35,615 bases of DNA from a virus. The stretch is taken from positions 1 through 35,615 of the IMG/VR virus record IMGVR_UViG_3300020121_000398; one strand, written 5' to 3'. The notes beneath the pieces were generated by a model. The model did no database searches, was not told where the DNA came from, and saw nothing but the letters and a program-made list of their open reading frames with translations. Shown in pieces: positions 15,512 through 22,974 of the stretch; the first letter of the stretch is position 1; each line of letters begins with the position of its first letter. The translations under genes and the position numbers were made by a program.

Positions 15512-15774
15512 TTGGCTTTGCCGTAACGCTCTAACAGATACCGGTCGGTCGCGGACAGCGTTTCGATGGTTTCGAGCGCCGCCTGCGCCTTGGCTGGCTT
15601 CCCCGTCGCGCGCCAGGTCTTCAGGTACGCGGAACGACACGCGCGGCAGTAGCGCTGGACGCCGGTCTCCCCGTATTTGCCGAATTCCTCTCGGGGGACC
15701 CACGCTCCGGCGCCGTCGTCGTGGCGAGGACACCAGGAGGTGCCTGGGGGCGCATCAGCCTTGCGGCGTGAAAT
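15508..15774 (-). CDS. zinc-ribbon protein with unclear start, up to 88 aa
   Basis: The frame ending at 15508 (ATGA overlap with the NUDIX start) reads as a real protein: WCPRHDDGAGAWVP, then RYCRACRSAYLKTWR, a two-knuckle zinc ribbon followed by a helical tail. The frame is closed by a TAA at 15775-15777. No ATG, GTG, TTG or CTG precedes the first cysteine, so the start may be the ATT at 15774 or another rare codon. The stretch immediately upstream is a perfect inverted repeat (15767-15792). Either a rare start, a regulated start or a small sequencing error is possible. Confidence 0.55.
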   Translation of the reverse strand: MSRRKADAPPGTSWCPRHDDGAGAWVPREEFGKYGETGVQRYCRACRSAYLKTWRATGKPAKAQAALETIETLSATDRYLLERYGKAK

Positions 15775-15792
15775 TTAACAGGAAATTTCACG
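15767..15792. promoter_or_regulatory. perfect 10-bp inverted repeat, putative operator
   Basis: The arms are CGTGAAATTT and AAATTTCACG around a 6-base centre. They sit in the 29-base gap between the 185-aa gene (ending 15804) and the zinc-ribbon gene. The AT-rich arms contrast with the GC-rich surroundings. There is no downstream T-tract, so a repressor site or an RNA hairpin masking translation fits better than a terminator. Confidence 0.55.
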
Positions 15793-15803
15793 ACGTTGGC
15801 TTT

Positions 15804-16361
15804 TCACCGGGAGCCCCGCTGAGGAAGGCGTCTCCGTGCGGCCCCAGGAAGAGCCCCGCGAGTCGCGGCCTCCCGTTCGTCGAGCCTCTGCTCCATCCGT
15901 TCGAGAACGCTGAGCATTTTCATATGCACGGCGCCAGACGCTCGGCCTTCGCTCCGCGCCATGGCCTCCGGATCGTAGATGCTCGTGGAGATGGGTCCCG
16001 AGCCGAAGATGCCGCCCGCCGATTGGCCGCCGAGCCCGTGCACCCCGTCCGGCAGTTCCGCTTCCTCGTTGTACCAGCGCTCCTGCGCTTCGGCGGCCGT
16101 CTCCGTGTCCTTCTCGTAGCGCGTCACCGGGGAGCCGAAGCTCGGCTGATGCGTGATGGCTCCGCGCTCGGCTGCCTGCACGGCGCCGCTTGCGTCGCCG
16201 AAGCCGGTCGATCGCGCGAGCGACGTAGTCGCCGCGGGCTCCGATCTTCCTCTTCGGAGGAGGCGCTCTCGAAGCAGCTCCTTTTTCGCCTCGGCTACCG
16301 TGATGCCGGACAGCCGTGCGTATTCTTCCAGGTCACGCTGATCGAAGTCGTCGTCGGCCAT
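15804..16361 (-). CDS. hypothetical protein, 185 aa
   Basis: GGAG sits upstream of the ATG at 16361 in the right window. Acidic N-terminus (MADDDFDQRDLEEY) followed by a short helical motif (SGITVAEAKKELLRERLLRR), a disordered middle containing GVHGLGGQSAGG, and a helical C-terminus with ERMEQRLDERE. The GLG element recalls the proteins of the left block. No family recognised. Confidence 0.55.
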   Translation of the reverse strand: MADDDFDQRDLEEYARLSGITVAEAKKELLRERLLRRGRSEPAATTSLARSTGFGDASGAVQAAERGAITHQPSFGSPVTRYEKDTETAAEAQERWYNEEAELPDGVHGLGGQSAGGIFGSGPISTSIYDPEAMARSEGRASGAVHMKMLSVLERMEQRLDEREAATRGALPGAARRRLPQRGSR

Positions 16362-16362
16362 T

Positions 16363-17040
16363 TCACGCTCCTGCCCTGAGATTGTCGCCCGCGGATGCCG
16401 TCTCCGCAAGGGGGCGCTGTAGCTCTCGGCAGTTGGCCGCGTAGACTCGCCACTTCGCGGCGTCCTCCTGGTAAACCCTCAACGTCTCCTCCCCGCGAAG
16501 CCAGTCGACGGGATATTCACCACCGGGAAACATGAAGGTGACGCTGCCTACGGCCTTGTACGGCGGCTCCCGCGTGCACGAGTGGCCGCTCGACCGAACG
16601 ATCCGAATGCCCGGCCACCGCTCGACGGCCTCGCGGACCACCTCCCACTCGTTCACTCGGTACGAACGTATAGTCTGCAGGTAGGCGATGCAGCACGACG
16701 CCGAACACCAGACGTCGCCACCGCGGAACACGGGCGTCAACGGGTTGCCGTCATCGTCCTTCATATCGTCCATGTCGTCGTCGCTCACGTTTCTCTCGCA
16801 GCCCGAGCAACGGAACCACCAACCCATGGCAAGCTGGGCTCTCAAAAGGACGTGCCCGTCCTCATCGTCAAGGTGATCGAACTCCTTGGCCCGCGTCACG
16901 CGGAGGTCGGTCCACTCGCCGTCACCGATCTCGTCCCCGCGACAGTGCGCCATGGCCTTTGCATCGGCGCGATTGAACGCGAACACGATGATCGCCCGAC
17001 CCTCTTCGTCGAACGGGTACTCCGCTTTCCAGGCTTTCAT
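16363..17040 (-). CDS. zinc-ribbon hypothetical protein, 225 aa
   Basis: The N-terminal 70 residues are alpha/beta. A zinc site is suggested by WFRCSGCERN (about residue 77) and VWCSASCCIAYL (about 110), separated by an Asp-rich loop. The C-terminal half is aromatic and charged. Ends two bases before the next ATG. Phages of high-GC hosts often carry unassigned zinc-ribbon proteins of this type. No enzyme motif seen. Confidence 0.55.
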   Translation of the reverse strand: MKAWKAEYPFDEEGRAIIVFAFNRADAKAMAHCRGDEIGDGEWTDLRVTRAKEFDHLDDEDGHVLLRAQLAMGWWFRCSGCERNVSDDDMDDMKDDDGNPLTPVFRGGDVWCSASCCIAYLQTIRSYRVNEWEVVREAVERWPGIRIVRSSGHSCTREPPYKAVGSVTFMFPGGEYPVDWLRGEETLRVYQEDAAKWRVYAANCRELQRPLAETASAGDNLRAGA

Positions 17041-17043
17041 GGC

Positions 17044-17250
17044 CTAGTGGATCTCCAGTCGGACGCGCTCGCGAATTCGCTCCAGCAGCGCCGCCGCGTC
17101 CACCGGCACGCTGTCGTCCATGAGAACGTCCCCGAGCACTTCCTCTGCGCAGTCACGGATGGTGGGCTCCGGGATGTCCGGAAAGTCAGCGAGCAGCTGC
17201 AGGCGCAGCCCTCCGACGATTTTGGCGAGTTCGTGACACCTAAGAGTCAT
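17044..17250 (-). CDS. hypothetical helical protein, 68 aa
   Basis: The ATG at 17250 overlaps the upstream stop (TGATG). All-helical and acidic, opening with MTLRCHELAKIVGGL. No motif recognised. Confidence 0.5.
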   Translation of the reverse strand: MTLRCHELAKIVGGLRLQLLADFPDIPEPTIRDCAEEVLGDVLMDDSVPVDAAALLERIRERVRLEIH

Positions 17251-17405
17251 CACGTGACCGTGTCTCCCCACGCGCAGTCCTGGCACAGCGTGGTCTTGAC
17301 GCTCTCATTGAGCGGTTGTCGGCACAAGGCGCAAAGTCTCGGGGGCGGCAGCGCAGACGCGCCGAAGAACGTGCGAGCCCACGCCCAAGCGGTCTTCCAG
17401 CTCAT
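17250..17405 (-). CDS. small zinc-knuckle protein, 51 aa
   Basis: The ATG at 17405 has GGGAGA upstream and overlaps the stop of the MazG-like gene. An aromatic N-terminus (MSWKTAWAWARTFFG) precedes two CxxC pairs, CALCRQP and CQDCAWGD, about 17 residues apart, typical of a small zinc ribbon. Role unknown. Confidence 0.55.
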   Translation of the reverse strand: MSWKTAWAWARTFFGASALPPPRLCALCRQPLNESVKTTLCQDCAWGDTVT

Positions 17406-17728
17406 CGTGATCTCCCGCTCTTCGCGAACTTCTCCTGAGCCTCGACCGCGAGATCGAGGCATTCCATCGGATCGAGCCCGAGGTCGTCGATCCAGCGCAC
17501 GGTCGACAAGAGAATGTTGCCGAACTCCTTTTTGGCCTCGCTCGCCATGTTCTCGCGGTCACGGGCAAGACGGGCGAGGTCTCCGACGCCGACCATGAGC
17601 CGCAGCACGATCTCGGGAAGCGTGTGCTGCGTGTTCCCCCAGATCTGCCTGCCTTGAACCCTGAGCGCGGCGAGCCCGGTACGTACGTCGTGTCTCACGG
17701 GCTCATGTTTTCGGATGTCGACTTCCAT
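17402..17728 (-). CDS. MazG-like protein, 108 aa
   Basis: The helical pattern and the signature stretch EAKKEFGNILLSTVRW followed by IDDLGLDPMECL resemble the all-alpha NTP pyrophosphohydrolase family (MazG and relatives). In that family an E-x-x-E/D pair and a later D coordinate magnesium. Phage MazG-like proteins adjust nucleotide or alarmone pools. One canonical acidic position appears replaced, so activity is uncertain. The ATG at 17728 has GGAG upstream and lies 26 bases inside the ASCH gene end. Confidence 0.5.
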   Translation of the reverse strand: MEVDIRKHEPVRHDVRTGLAALRVQGRQIWGNTQHTLPEIVLRLMVGVGDLARLARDRENMASEAKKEFGNILLSTVRWIDDLGLDPMECLDLAVEAQEKFAKSGRSR

Positions 17729-18392
17729 TTTCTCGCTCCTGCTTGCTTCGGTTTGCTTCCTGATGGAAGCCGATCGCCCACACGAACGGGTTGCTTGTCC
17801 ACGTGGCGCGCTTGTGGTTGATCGAATCCCAGAGCACGGCGAAGGCCCCGCGTGGCGTGACCATCGGTCCAGCCTCAACACCTTCCGCCAGCGCGTCCTC
17901 CTCCGAGATGTCCTGCAGCCTCTGGACTCGAACGCTAGTCACTTCGAGCACGAGACGCGAGGCCCAACGGGGGAGGTAGAGCGGTGTCACGTTTCCGCTC
18001 GCCGCCGCCATGGGCAGCTCCCACGAATCCGGAATGTGCGACTCGGCGAATACGCGCGCATGGCCGTCCGCTGCGTACCTCACCCGCACGTTTGGACCGT
18101 CCGGAATGGGCCGCCATGTCTCTTTCACCCAAATTCGGTCCCCCACCTCCCACGGCGCGTAGACGCGTGTGCTCAGGCAGTCGTCGCCGAGGTCTCCGCC
18201 ACCGTACGCCGCGTGCAGGTACGGCCCGTCACTAAAGCCACCTCGGTCGGCAAACGACTTGTCTGGAAGCGGCTCACGCCCGTAGAGAAACGCGTGCTTG
18301 GGCCAAGCCACGAGCCGCCGCGTGTTCGTCTTCTCGTCGGTGAGAATCTTCCGGACCATCTCCGGCTTGAAGAGCATGGGGTGCTCTTTCAT
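17703..18392 (-). CDS. ASCH-domain protein, 229 aa
   Basis: Phage-type ASCH features are clear: MLFKPEMVRKILTDEKTNTR (residues 6-25), WEVGDRIWVKETW (81-93), PRWASRLVLEVTSVRVQRLQ (141-160) and the closing PFVWAIGF. The ASCH fold is related to PUA-like RNA-binding domains, and some members act on modified nucleotides. Phage copies are frequent, with unproven roles. The ATG at 18392 has GAGGAG upstream and overlaps the micro-gene before it. Confidence 0.8.
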   Translation of the reverse strand: MKEHPMLFKPEMVRKILTDEKTNTRRLVAWPKHAFLYGREPLPDKSFADRGGFSDGPYLHAAYGGGDLGDDCLSTRVYAPWEVGDRIWVKETWRPIPDGPNVRVRYAADGHARVFAESHIPDSWELPMAAASGNVTPLYLPRWASRLVLEVTSVRVQRLQDISEEDALAEGVEAGPMVTPRGAFAVLWDSINHKRATWTSNPFVWAIGFHQEANRSKQERENGSRHPKT

Positions 18393-18514
18393 CGCCACTC
18401 CTCGCATCCGTTTGGCGGCGGCTGCGCGGCCTGGTCGCATTGCTGCAAAGCCAGCGGGACACCAAAGAAGATGAGCGCCGCGAACACCAGCACGACGATG
18501 TCTTCCTGATCCAT
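18389..18514 (-). CDS. 41-aa single-TM microprotein
   Basis: ATG at 18514 overlaps the stop upstream (TGATG), and its own stop overlaps the ASCH start (ATGA), so both ends follow the junction style of the operon. After MDQED comes one hydrophobic helix (IVVLVFAALIFFGVPLA) and a Gln/Pro/Cys tail. The positional fit argues it is translated. Function unknown. Confidence 0.5.
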   Translation of the reverse strand: MDQEDIVVLVFAALIFFGVPLALQQCDQAAQPPPNGCEEWR

Positions 18515-18765
18515 CAGCGATACTCTCCGGCCATCAACCGTTCCTTGAAACGGCGACCCATGGCGTAGAGGTCCGGTTCTTGGTGTCCCACCTTACAGCT
18601 GCACCCAAGAAACCCGCAGTACAGGATCTCGGCACGGGTGAACGACAACTTCACGCGCTCCAGCTCATGACGAAAGCCGCCGAGAGAGATGAACGACTGG
18701 TGGAACGTTGCCCGGTAGGCGTCGTCGATCGCGCACTCCAGCTCCGTGAGGTTGTCCGGAGTCAC
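18514..18765 (-). CDS. hypothetical protein, 83 aa
   Basis: GTG start overlapping the upstream stop (GTGA). Helical, with a cysteine cluster (LYCGFLGCSCKVGH) that could bind a metal ion near the middle and a basic C-terminus. No family recognised. Confidence 0.5.
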   Translation of the reverse strand: MTPDNLTELECAIDDAYRATFHQSFISLGGFRHELERVKLSFTRAEILYCGFLGCSCKVGHQEPDLYAMGRRFKERLMAGEYR

Positions 18766-19307
18766 TTGCCGCCTCCCTCGATCACCCGCACGCGCCGACT
18801 CCGTCCCTTCTGACTCCGGGTGTCCTCGATTCTCCGTTTCGCGGTGACAGTGGCCACCTTCAGCGCCGCCGCCTGCTCCTGCGTGAACCAGTTGAAACCA
18901 GTGCGCCAGCGCTCGACCTCCCAAAGATCCGTCTGCGTCTGCACCGCCGCGAGTCGCGCCAGCAGTTCGTCGAAGTGTGCGTCGATCAGCTCCGGACGGA
19001 TGCCCTTCTTCCCGCTGCGCAAGCGCGCCTTGACGCGCTGTTCCTCTTCCTTCAACGCATCGAGCTGCTGCTGCCGCTCGCTGATTTGCTGGTCGAGCCA
19101 CGTGGCGTGCTCCCATGTCCTCGCCCAGCGCCGTACCACTTCGAACGGGGCGATGACTTTCTTGCACGATCTGCAGACGACACGCTCGGCGTTCTGTTGG
19201 ATGTACAGAAAATTGTGGAAGCACGTCGCTATCTTCGGATCGTCAGGACCGATGCTGATCGGAGGGTCCCCGAACTTCGGGTAGACGATCGTCTCGTCGT
19301 CGCTCAC
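18762..19307 (-). CDS. zinc-site plus coiled-coil protein, 181 aa
   Basis: GTG start with GTGA overlap. A zinc-ribbon-like site at about residues 28-52 (CFHNFLYIQQ, then VVCRSCKK) precedes about 60 residues of charged coiled coil (LDQQISERQQQLDALKEEEQ onward). A basic C-terminus ends GRSRRVRVIEGGGK. The combination suggests nucleic-acid binding with oligomerisation. No family recognised. Confidence 0.55.
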   Translation of the reverse strand: MSDDETIVYPKFGDPPISIGPDDPKIATCFHNFLYIQQNAERVVCRSCKKVIAPFEVVRRWARTWEHATWLDQQISERQQQLDALKEEEQRVKARLRSGKKGIRPELIDAHFDELLARLAAVQTQTDLWEVERWRTGFNWFTQEQAAALKVATVTAKRRIEDTRSQKGRSRRVRVIEGGGK

Positions 19308-19561
19308 GGCTTCGTCTCCCGCTCTATGCGGATCGGTTCTCCCGAGTCCTGCACGACGTCGATCAGGTCCCGTGGCTTTCCCATCCGCTGCTCGGCCTGC
19401 TTTCGGGCCTCGAACCACCAGCGGGCGTTGATGTAACCGATGATGGCTCCGCTGTCCTTCATCGATACCCGCCAACGTCGAAGCTCACGATCGGTTGGGA
19501 GCGTCGGTGGCGTCGGCGCGGCGTGCCCATTGAGGGGCCCCGCCTTCTTCTTCTGGGTCAC
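19304..19561 (-). CDS. hypothetical protein, 85 aa
   Basis: GTG start overlapping the stop of the adenine methylase (GTGA). The N-terminal third is disordered (Pro/Thr/Lys), the rest helical and aromatic (AIIGYINARWWFEARKQAE). Its coupling to the methylase may be only operon packing. No motif recognised. Confidence 0.5.
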   Translation of the reverse strand: MTQKKKAGPLNGHAAPTPPTLPTDRELRRWRVSMKDSGAIIGYINARWWFEARKQAEQRMGKPRDLIDVVQDSGEPIRIERETKP

Positions 19562-20385
19562 TTGCTTCGATTCCTTCCGGAGATGAGAAGCTCTCCGACG
19601 TTCCCGCGCTTGCTCGCCTGCGAGTTCACTCGACGGGGCGCCTGCACCTTCTCGATCTTGAAGCCCTTGTACAACTTCCGCACGACCGGCGTGTCGCTGT
19701 TCGAGAGCAGAACGTGGACGCCGCGGTCGATGAGCCTCTTGGCGACATCGCGGAGCCGCTCCTGGTCATCGGGCCCGAACCCGCCAGCGGAGTAGGCAGT
19801 GAAGTTGGAGGTCTTCGAGACCGGCGCGTACGGCGGATCGAAATATACCGCGTCGCCGCGCTTGGCGCCGATGACCGTAACCTGAAACTCGTACGGATCG
19901 ACCGGCACACCTCGAAGAGGTTCCGACGCCGCGTACAGATTGTCTACATCGCAGATCGTCGGATTCTTGTAGTCGCCTACGGGCACGTTGAATTCGCCCC
20001 TCTGGTTCACGCGGTAGAGACCGTTGAAGCAGGTTCGATTCAGATAGATGAACCTAGCAGCACGGTCGAGCAAGGTACGGCATTCCGATGCGCGCACGGC
20101 ATAGTAGTAGGCCTTCGAGTGCTGGTCCGCGTGAGTCGCTAGTCGACGAATCAACGAGCCTGGCTCGTCGCGGATCGCAGCGTACGCTGCCACGAGTTCG
20201 TGGTTCACGTCTCCCAGAACCGCGCTCTTGAATCTCTCCTCCGCCGCGAGCGCGAAGAATACGGCACCGCCGCCAACGCACGGCTCGTAGTACGTCCCGA
20301 TCTTCTTCGGAAGTCGCTTGAGGATCTCCGGAAGGAGCACGGTCTTCCCGCCAACAAACTTGATGAACGGGCGGGCGACGGTCAT
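19558..20385 (-). CDS. dam: Dam-type (D12 class) DNA adenine methyltransferase, 275 aa
   Basis: The class alpha adenine-methylase order is visible: FVGGK at 10-14 and EPCVGGGAVFF at 34-44 (S-adenosylmethionine-binding motif I), then the catalytic DPPY at 183-186. RFIYLNRTCFNGLYRVN is the family hallmark before the target region. Length matches Dam and phage relatives. It transfers a methyl group to N6 of adenine, most often in GATC, although the recognition site cannot be read with certainty. Phage copies protect against host restriction or mimic host methylation. No restriction partner is adjacent. The ATG overlaps the gene upstream (ATGA). Confidence 0.92.
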   Translation of the reverse strand: MTVARPFIKFVGGKTVLLPEILKRLPKKIGTYYEPCVGGGAVFFALAAEERFKSAVLGDVNHELVAAYAAIRDEPGSLIRRLATHADQHSKAYYYAVRASECRTLLDRAARFIYLNRTCFNGLYRVNQRGEFNVPVGDYKNPTICDVDNLYAASEPLRGVPVDPYEFQVTVIGAKRGDAVYFDPPYAPVSKTSNFTAYSAGGFGPDDQERLRDVAKRLIDRGVHVLLSNSDTPVVRKLYKGFKIEKVQAPRRVNSQASKRGNVGELLISGRNRSK

Positions 20386-20723
20386 GTCCGGGCCCACCTA
20401 CGGAGTTTCTCGATTCCCTGTTCCGTAAACTCGATCGGGCTCTTGCCAGCCTCTCCCGTGAATCGAGCGTTGCCCTCCTCGACAAGCGCCCAGAAGTCAG
20501 GGCGAAAGAATGGGTTTCTGTCGAGGCTTGCCCACGGTTCGACCCTGGCATCCAGGTCGGCACTCAACGTCTCACCAAGGTCTTCCGCTGCAACGGGCGC
20601 CCATTTGTCTCCCCGAACCTGACAGGCGCGCACCAGAAGAGCGGCGGCCGCCTCGCTTTCGCTGCGGCCCAGCGTGCCAACCAGGGGCGGAATATGATTC
20701 AGGACGACGTCGCTCGGTTTCAC
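20382..20723 (-). CDS. hypothetical protein, 113 aa
   Basis: GTG start (VKPSDVVLNHIPPLVG) overlapping the upstream stop (GTGA). Helical first half with an Ala-rich stretch and a charged C-terminal helix; the stop overlaps the methylase start. The VKP opening resembles the VKQ openings of the next genes upstream, suggesting a shared translation header. No family recognised. Confidence 0.5.
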   Translation of the reverse strand: MKPSDVVLNHIPPLVGTLGRSESEAAAALLVRACQVRGDKWAPVAAEDLGETLSADLDARVEPWASLDRNPFFRPDFWALVEEGNARFTGEAGKSPIEFTEQGIEKLRRWART

Positions 20724-20890
20724 GGTTGCTGGTCCTTTCGCGGTCGGTAATCCTTGCCCGTCCCGACACAGTCGGGGCACGCCAGCGGCGGCATGATGTC
20801 TTCGAACGTTCCGTCTGGATGCTGGAGCCCGCACCGGATGACGCCAGCCCCTTCGCAGTTTGGGCACGCTGGTCGTTCGGATTGCTTCAC
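20720..20890 (-). CDS. DnaJ-type zinc-finger microprotein, 56 aa
   Basis: GTG start at 20890 with GTGA overlap; stop overlaps the next GTG. Two knuckles of the DnaJ cysteine-rich type are present: CPNCEGAG at residues 9-16 and CPDCVGTG at about 38-45. In DnaJ pairs of CxxCxGxG bind zinc and unfolded protein. Here the module stands alone without a J-domain. Such stand-alone proteins are common in phages of high-GC bacteria. Confidence 0.65.
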   Translation of the reverse strand: MKQSERPACPNCEGAGVIRCGLQHPDGTFEDIMPPLACPDCVGTGKDYRPRKDQQP

Positions 20891-21039
20891 GACCGCGGCC
20901 TCTTCTTCAAGACGCTCGCCTTCTTCGGTTTGGCGACGATCGCAAAGGGTCGCGCGACGATCTCCACCGTGAAGCCCTCACGCGCGAAGAACCGCACGAG
21001 GTCACGCATCGTTGCCGGTTTCAGTCTTTTCTTCGTCAC
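20887..21039 (-). CDS. small basic protein, 50 aa
   Basis: GTG start with GTGA overlap at both ends. Basic throughout, with a helix-strand-strand core (MRDLVRFFAREGFTVEIVA) and a Lys-rich tail. HicA-like toxins have a loosely similar fold, but the catalytic GSHH motif is missing. Function unknown. Confidence 0.45.
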   Translation of the reverse strand: MTKKRLKPATMRDLVRFFAREGFTVEIVARPFAIVAKPKKASVLKKRPRS

Positions 21040-21353
21040 GGCTGCCTCTCGGTCGCGGGGTTGATTCCATGCTCCTTCCAGAACTCCGCCATCTCGTCCT
21101 CGCGAGCCGGATCCCATCCGCTGTACGGCGTCGCGATGTACGCGACTAGCTGCTGCTCAGGGTCGTACGGCTCCGCGAGATGTTCTGCGGTGAGGCGCTT
21201 AGCCAACGCCTCGGCCTCGCGCCGGCCACCGATGGCGTCGCGGCCACCGTTCACTGCGACCCAACTGATGTACACGGTACGAACCCCCCACTTCCGGTCG
21301 TCAGAATCGACCGGCGGGGACTGTTCGATATTCGCGTCTTTGGATTGCTTCAC
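21036..21353 (-). CDS. hypothetical protein, 105 aa
   Basis: GTG start (VKQSKDANIEQSPPVDSDD) with GTGA overlap. The opening shares sequence with the start regions at 22059 and 23861. The body is alpha/beta with a helical Ala/Glu stretch (REAEALAKRLTAEHL). No family recognised. Confidence 0.5.
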   Translation of the reverse strand: MKQSKDANIEQSPPVDSDDRKWGVRTVYISWVAVNGGRDAIGGRREAEALAKRLTAEHLAEPYDPEQQLVAYIATPYSGWDPAREDEMAEFWKEHGINPATERQP

Positions 21354-21682
21354 GGGCGTGACCTCTTCTTTCTGGAAGCGCTCACCTGAGCCGATGGCGG
21401 CGGTACGGAAAAGCGCCGCGTCTCGATCAGCATGTAACGGTCACCGAAGACCAGGGCCTCATGCGGCGCCACGTACGCACCTGAACCGTACCGGCAGGCA
21501 GCCTGGGCCTCTTCCTCGGTGCAATACACTCCATCGATTTCCAATGTCATCGGCTCGCCCTCTTCCGGGCACCCCCGCTCGCACTGAACGGTCCAGACGG
21601 TCTGCAACGTAGGTGGCGAATCCAGGTCGCGCGTATCTGGCTGCTCCGGAGTAGCAGCGTCGGGCTGCTTCACGGTGCTCAT
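21350..21682 (-). CDS. hypothetical protein with cysteines, 110 aa
   Basis: Three in-frame starts exist: GTG 21706, ATG 21682 and GTG 21673. I chose ATG 21682 because GGAAAGGA lies upstream at proper spacing. The GTG at 21673 (VKQPDAATPEQPD) aligns with the VKQ starts of neighbouring genes. The body has cysteines (VQCERGCPEEGE, GVYCTEEEAQAACR) that may bind zinc. Function unknown. Confidence 0.5.
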   Translation of the reverse strand: MSTVKQPDAATPEQPDTRDLDSPPTLQTVWTVQCERGCPEEGEPMTLEIDGVYCTEEEAQAACRYGSGAYVAPHEALVFGDRYMLIETRRFSVPPPSAQVSASRKKRSRP

Positions 21683-21706
21683 GGGGTCCTTTCCGAGCGT
21701 GCTCAC

Positions 21707-21988
21707 CTAGGCCGACCTTCGCTGCTCTTCGAACCACCGCTCATCGGCAGCGCGCTTCTTTTCGATCTGTCGCCATCGGTAGAAGCCGAGCATGTTGATC
21801 GCGGCGAAGGTTCCGTGGTTCAGGAACAGTGCCCACGCACCGACGAGCGGCGAATAGACGAGCCAACAGGCGTTCGAGCAAAGCCGAATGATGTGCCCAC
21901 GGTTCGTCTGCTTCGTCAGCTCCAGGTTACCCCAGACGTTCAAAACGAACGCGACTCCGCCGATAGCCTGCTTGACCGTTTCCGTCAT
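21707..21988 (-). CDS. membrane protein of YgjV/SemiSWEET-like appearance, 93 aa
   Basis: The sequence has two or three hydrophobic segments (VAFVLNVWGNLELT, NACWLVYSPLVGAWALFL, HGTFAAINMLGFYRWR). The pattern GNxxLT, SNxCWLVY and INxxGFYRWR recalls small nicotinamide-transporter-like or SWEET-like membrane proteins found in phages. The C-terminus is charged. The ATG overlaps the stop of a 24-codon open frame upstream (ATGA). A transport role is inference only. Confidence 0.55.
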   Translation of the reverse strand: MTETVKQAIGGVAFVLNVWGNLELTKQTNRGHIIRLCSNACWLVYSPLVGAWALFLNHGTFAAINMLGFYRWRQIEKKRAADERWFEEQRRSA

Positions 21989-22059
21989 CGCCGTTGCTCT
22001 CCGTGGTCAGAATCGACCGGCGATGGTGCCGGGGGATCTGCCGTGCATCCGTGCTTCAT
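21985..22059 (-). CDS. 24-aa leader-like open frame (MKHGCTADPPAP...)
   Basis: This ATG sits in the ATGA junction after the 136-aa gene, and the frame's own stop overlaps the membrane-protein ATG (ATGA). It therefore bridges a gap that would otherwise break the coupling chain. Its first 17 residues match, with few changes, the N-terminus of the 104-aa protein at 23861. It is either a translated coupling peptide or the remnant of a deleted paralogue. Confidence 0.45.
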   Translation of the reverse strand: MKHGCTADPPAPSPVDSDHGEQRR

Positions 22060-22466
22060 CTTCGCGAGCCCTTCCGTGAACGCGCAGTCTTCACCTTCGC
22101 AGTCCGCGCGGCTTTAGTCCTTGACCTAGGCGCCGCTAATCGCTCGGACTCTGCGAGCGCCGCATTGCAGACGGCATCGCTCATGTACGACAGGTCGCAC
22201 GCCCCGCTCACCGAGTAGCCGATGAGCTGCGCGAGTTGCTCATGGTCCTCCCGGGGAAACTCCGGCAAGTGCGTCGCAATCGTATTTAGGTCGAACAGGC
22301 CTGCGCGCTGCCCGGCGTCCAGCATGTACCGAACGATCGAGTTGTCCTTGTATCGGTGAATGCCGTCCGACGCGACCACAACCGGCTGCATCGGGTGTGT
22401 CGCTCTACGTCTCCGGGGGTTCTTTGTATTCGCCATATTCGTGTTCCGCTGAGTGCCCTGCTTCAT
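22056..22466 (-). CDS. hypothetical basic protein, 136 aa
   Basis: Opens MKQGTQRNTN, one of the MK.xTQ headers of this region. An internal ATG (MANTKNPRRRR) could also serve. A central helical domain (ASDGIHRYKDNSIVRYMLDA onward) is flanked by Arg/Lys-rich ends (AARTAKVKTARSRKGSRR). The basic tails suggest DNA or RNA binding. No family recognised. Confidence 0.5.
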   Translation of the reverse strand: MKQGTQRNTNMANTKNPRRRRATHPMQPVVVASDGIHRYKDNSIVRYMLDAGQRAGLFDLNTIATHLPEFPREDHEQLAQLIGYSVSGACDLSYMSDAVCNAALAESERLAAPRSRTKAARTAKVKTARSRKGSRR

Positions 22467-22687
22467 CTGCGAGCTCCAGTGTGCGGAGCCAGAGGTTCCC
22501 CGGTGACCGGATCAACTTCCTTGTTACGCCAAACAGCGAACTCGTTTTCATGCGGACCGTGATGCCCAAGATCTAGCTCGCATCGTAAGCGAAGCTCTTC
22601 ACTACCTGGCATTGGGCTGCCGCATGTACACCCCACCGAATCCGGTGGCGCGGAGCCAGAAATATCCGACTGAGTCTCGTGCTTCAT
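22463..22687 (-). CDS. small zinc-ribbon protein, 74 aa
   Basis: Header MKHETQSDISG, then a compact zinc site: VGCTCGSPMPG, LRCELDLGHHGPHEN. The C-x-C and C-x6-H-H-x2-H pattern is widespread in small phage proteins of high-GC hosts. The ATG overlaps the stop upstream (ATGA). Role unknown. Confidence 0.6.
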   Translation of the reverse strand: MKHETQSDISGSAPPDSVGCTCGSPMPGSEELRLRCELDLGHHGPHENEFAVWRNKEVDPVTGEPLAPHTGARR

Positions 22688-22974
22688 TCGCGCGGGTCCT
22701 TCTGTCCAGCTAGGAATCTCTCCGCACAAGCATCGTCTCGGTAGGGGACGTTGCCTTGTTGGAAGTCTAACCAGCCTTGGCCGTAGCCCTTCCGAAATGC
22801 CTCCGCCAGAAGGCGAGCAAGCTCCTCGCGAGCATTCCGTTGAGCGCTCACGGTTGTGCCTTTCGGGATGCCGTAGCGGTGCAGGATGGCGTGCAGCGCT
22901 GGGTAGCGCTCGCGCGAAAGAACTGCCGGCTTCGTGCTCGGCTGTTCGTCGGATTCGGTAGCATCCTGCTTCAT
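22684..22974 (-). CDS. hypothetical protein, 96 aa
   Basis: Header MKQDATESDEQ. Mainly helical, with a stretch (ARLLAEAFRKGYGQGWLDFQ) that looks like an amphipathic helix pair. Both ends overlap neighbours as ATGA. No family recognised. Confidence 0.5.
   Translation of the reverse strand: MKQDATESDEQPSTKPAVLSRERYPALHAILHRYGIPKGTTVSAQRNAREELARLLAEAFRKGYGQGWLDFQQGNVPYRDDACAERFLAGQKDPRE

Noticed and set aside
20887-21039. HicA-like toxin
   Set aside because: The helix-strand layout is loosely similar, but the catalytic GSHH motif and a HicB partner are missing.
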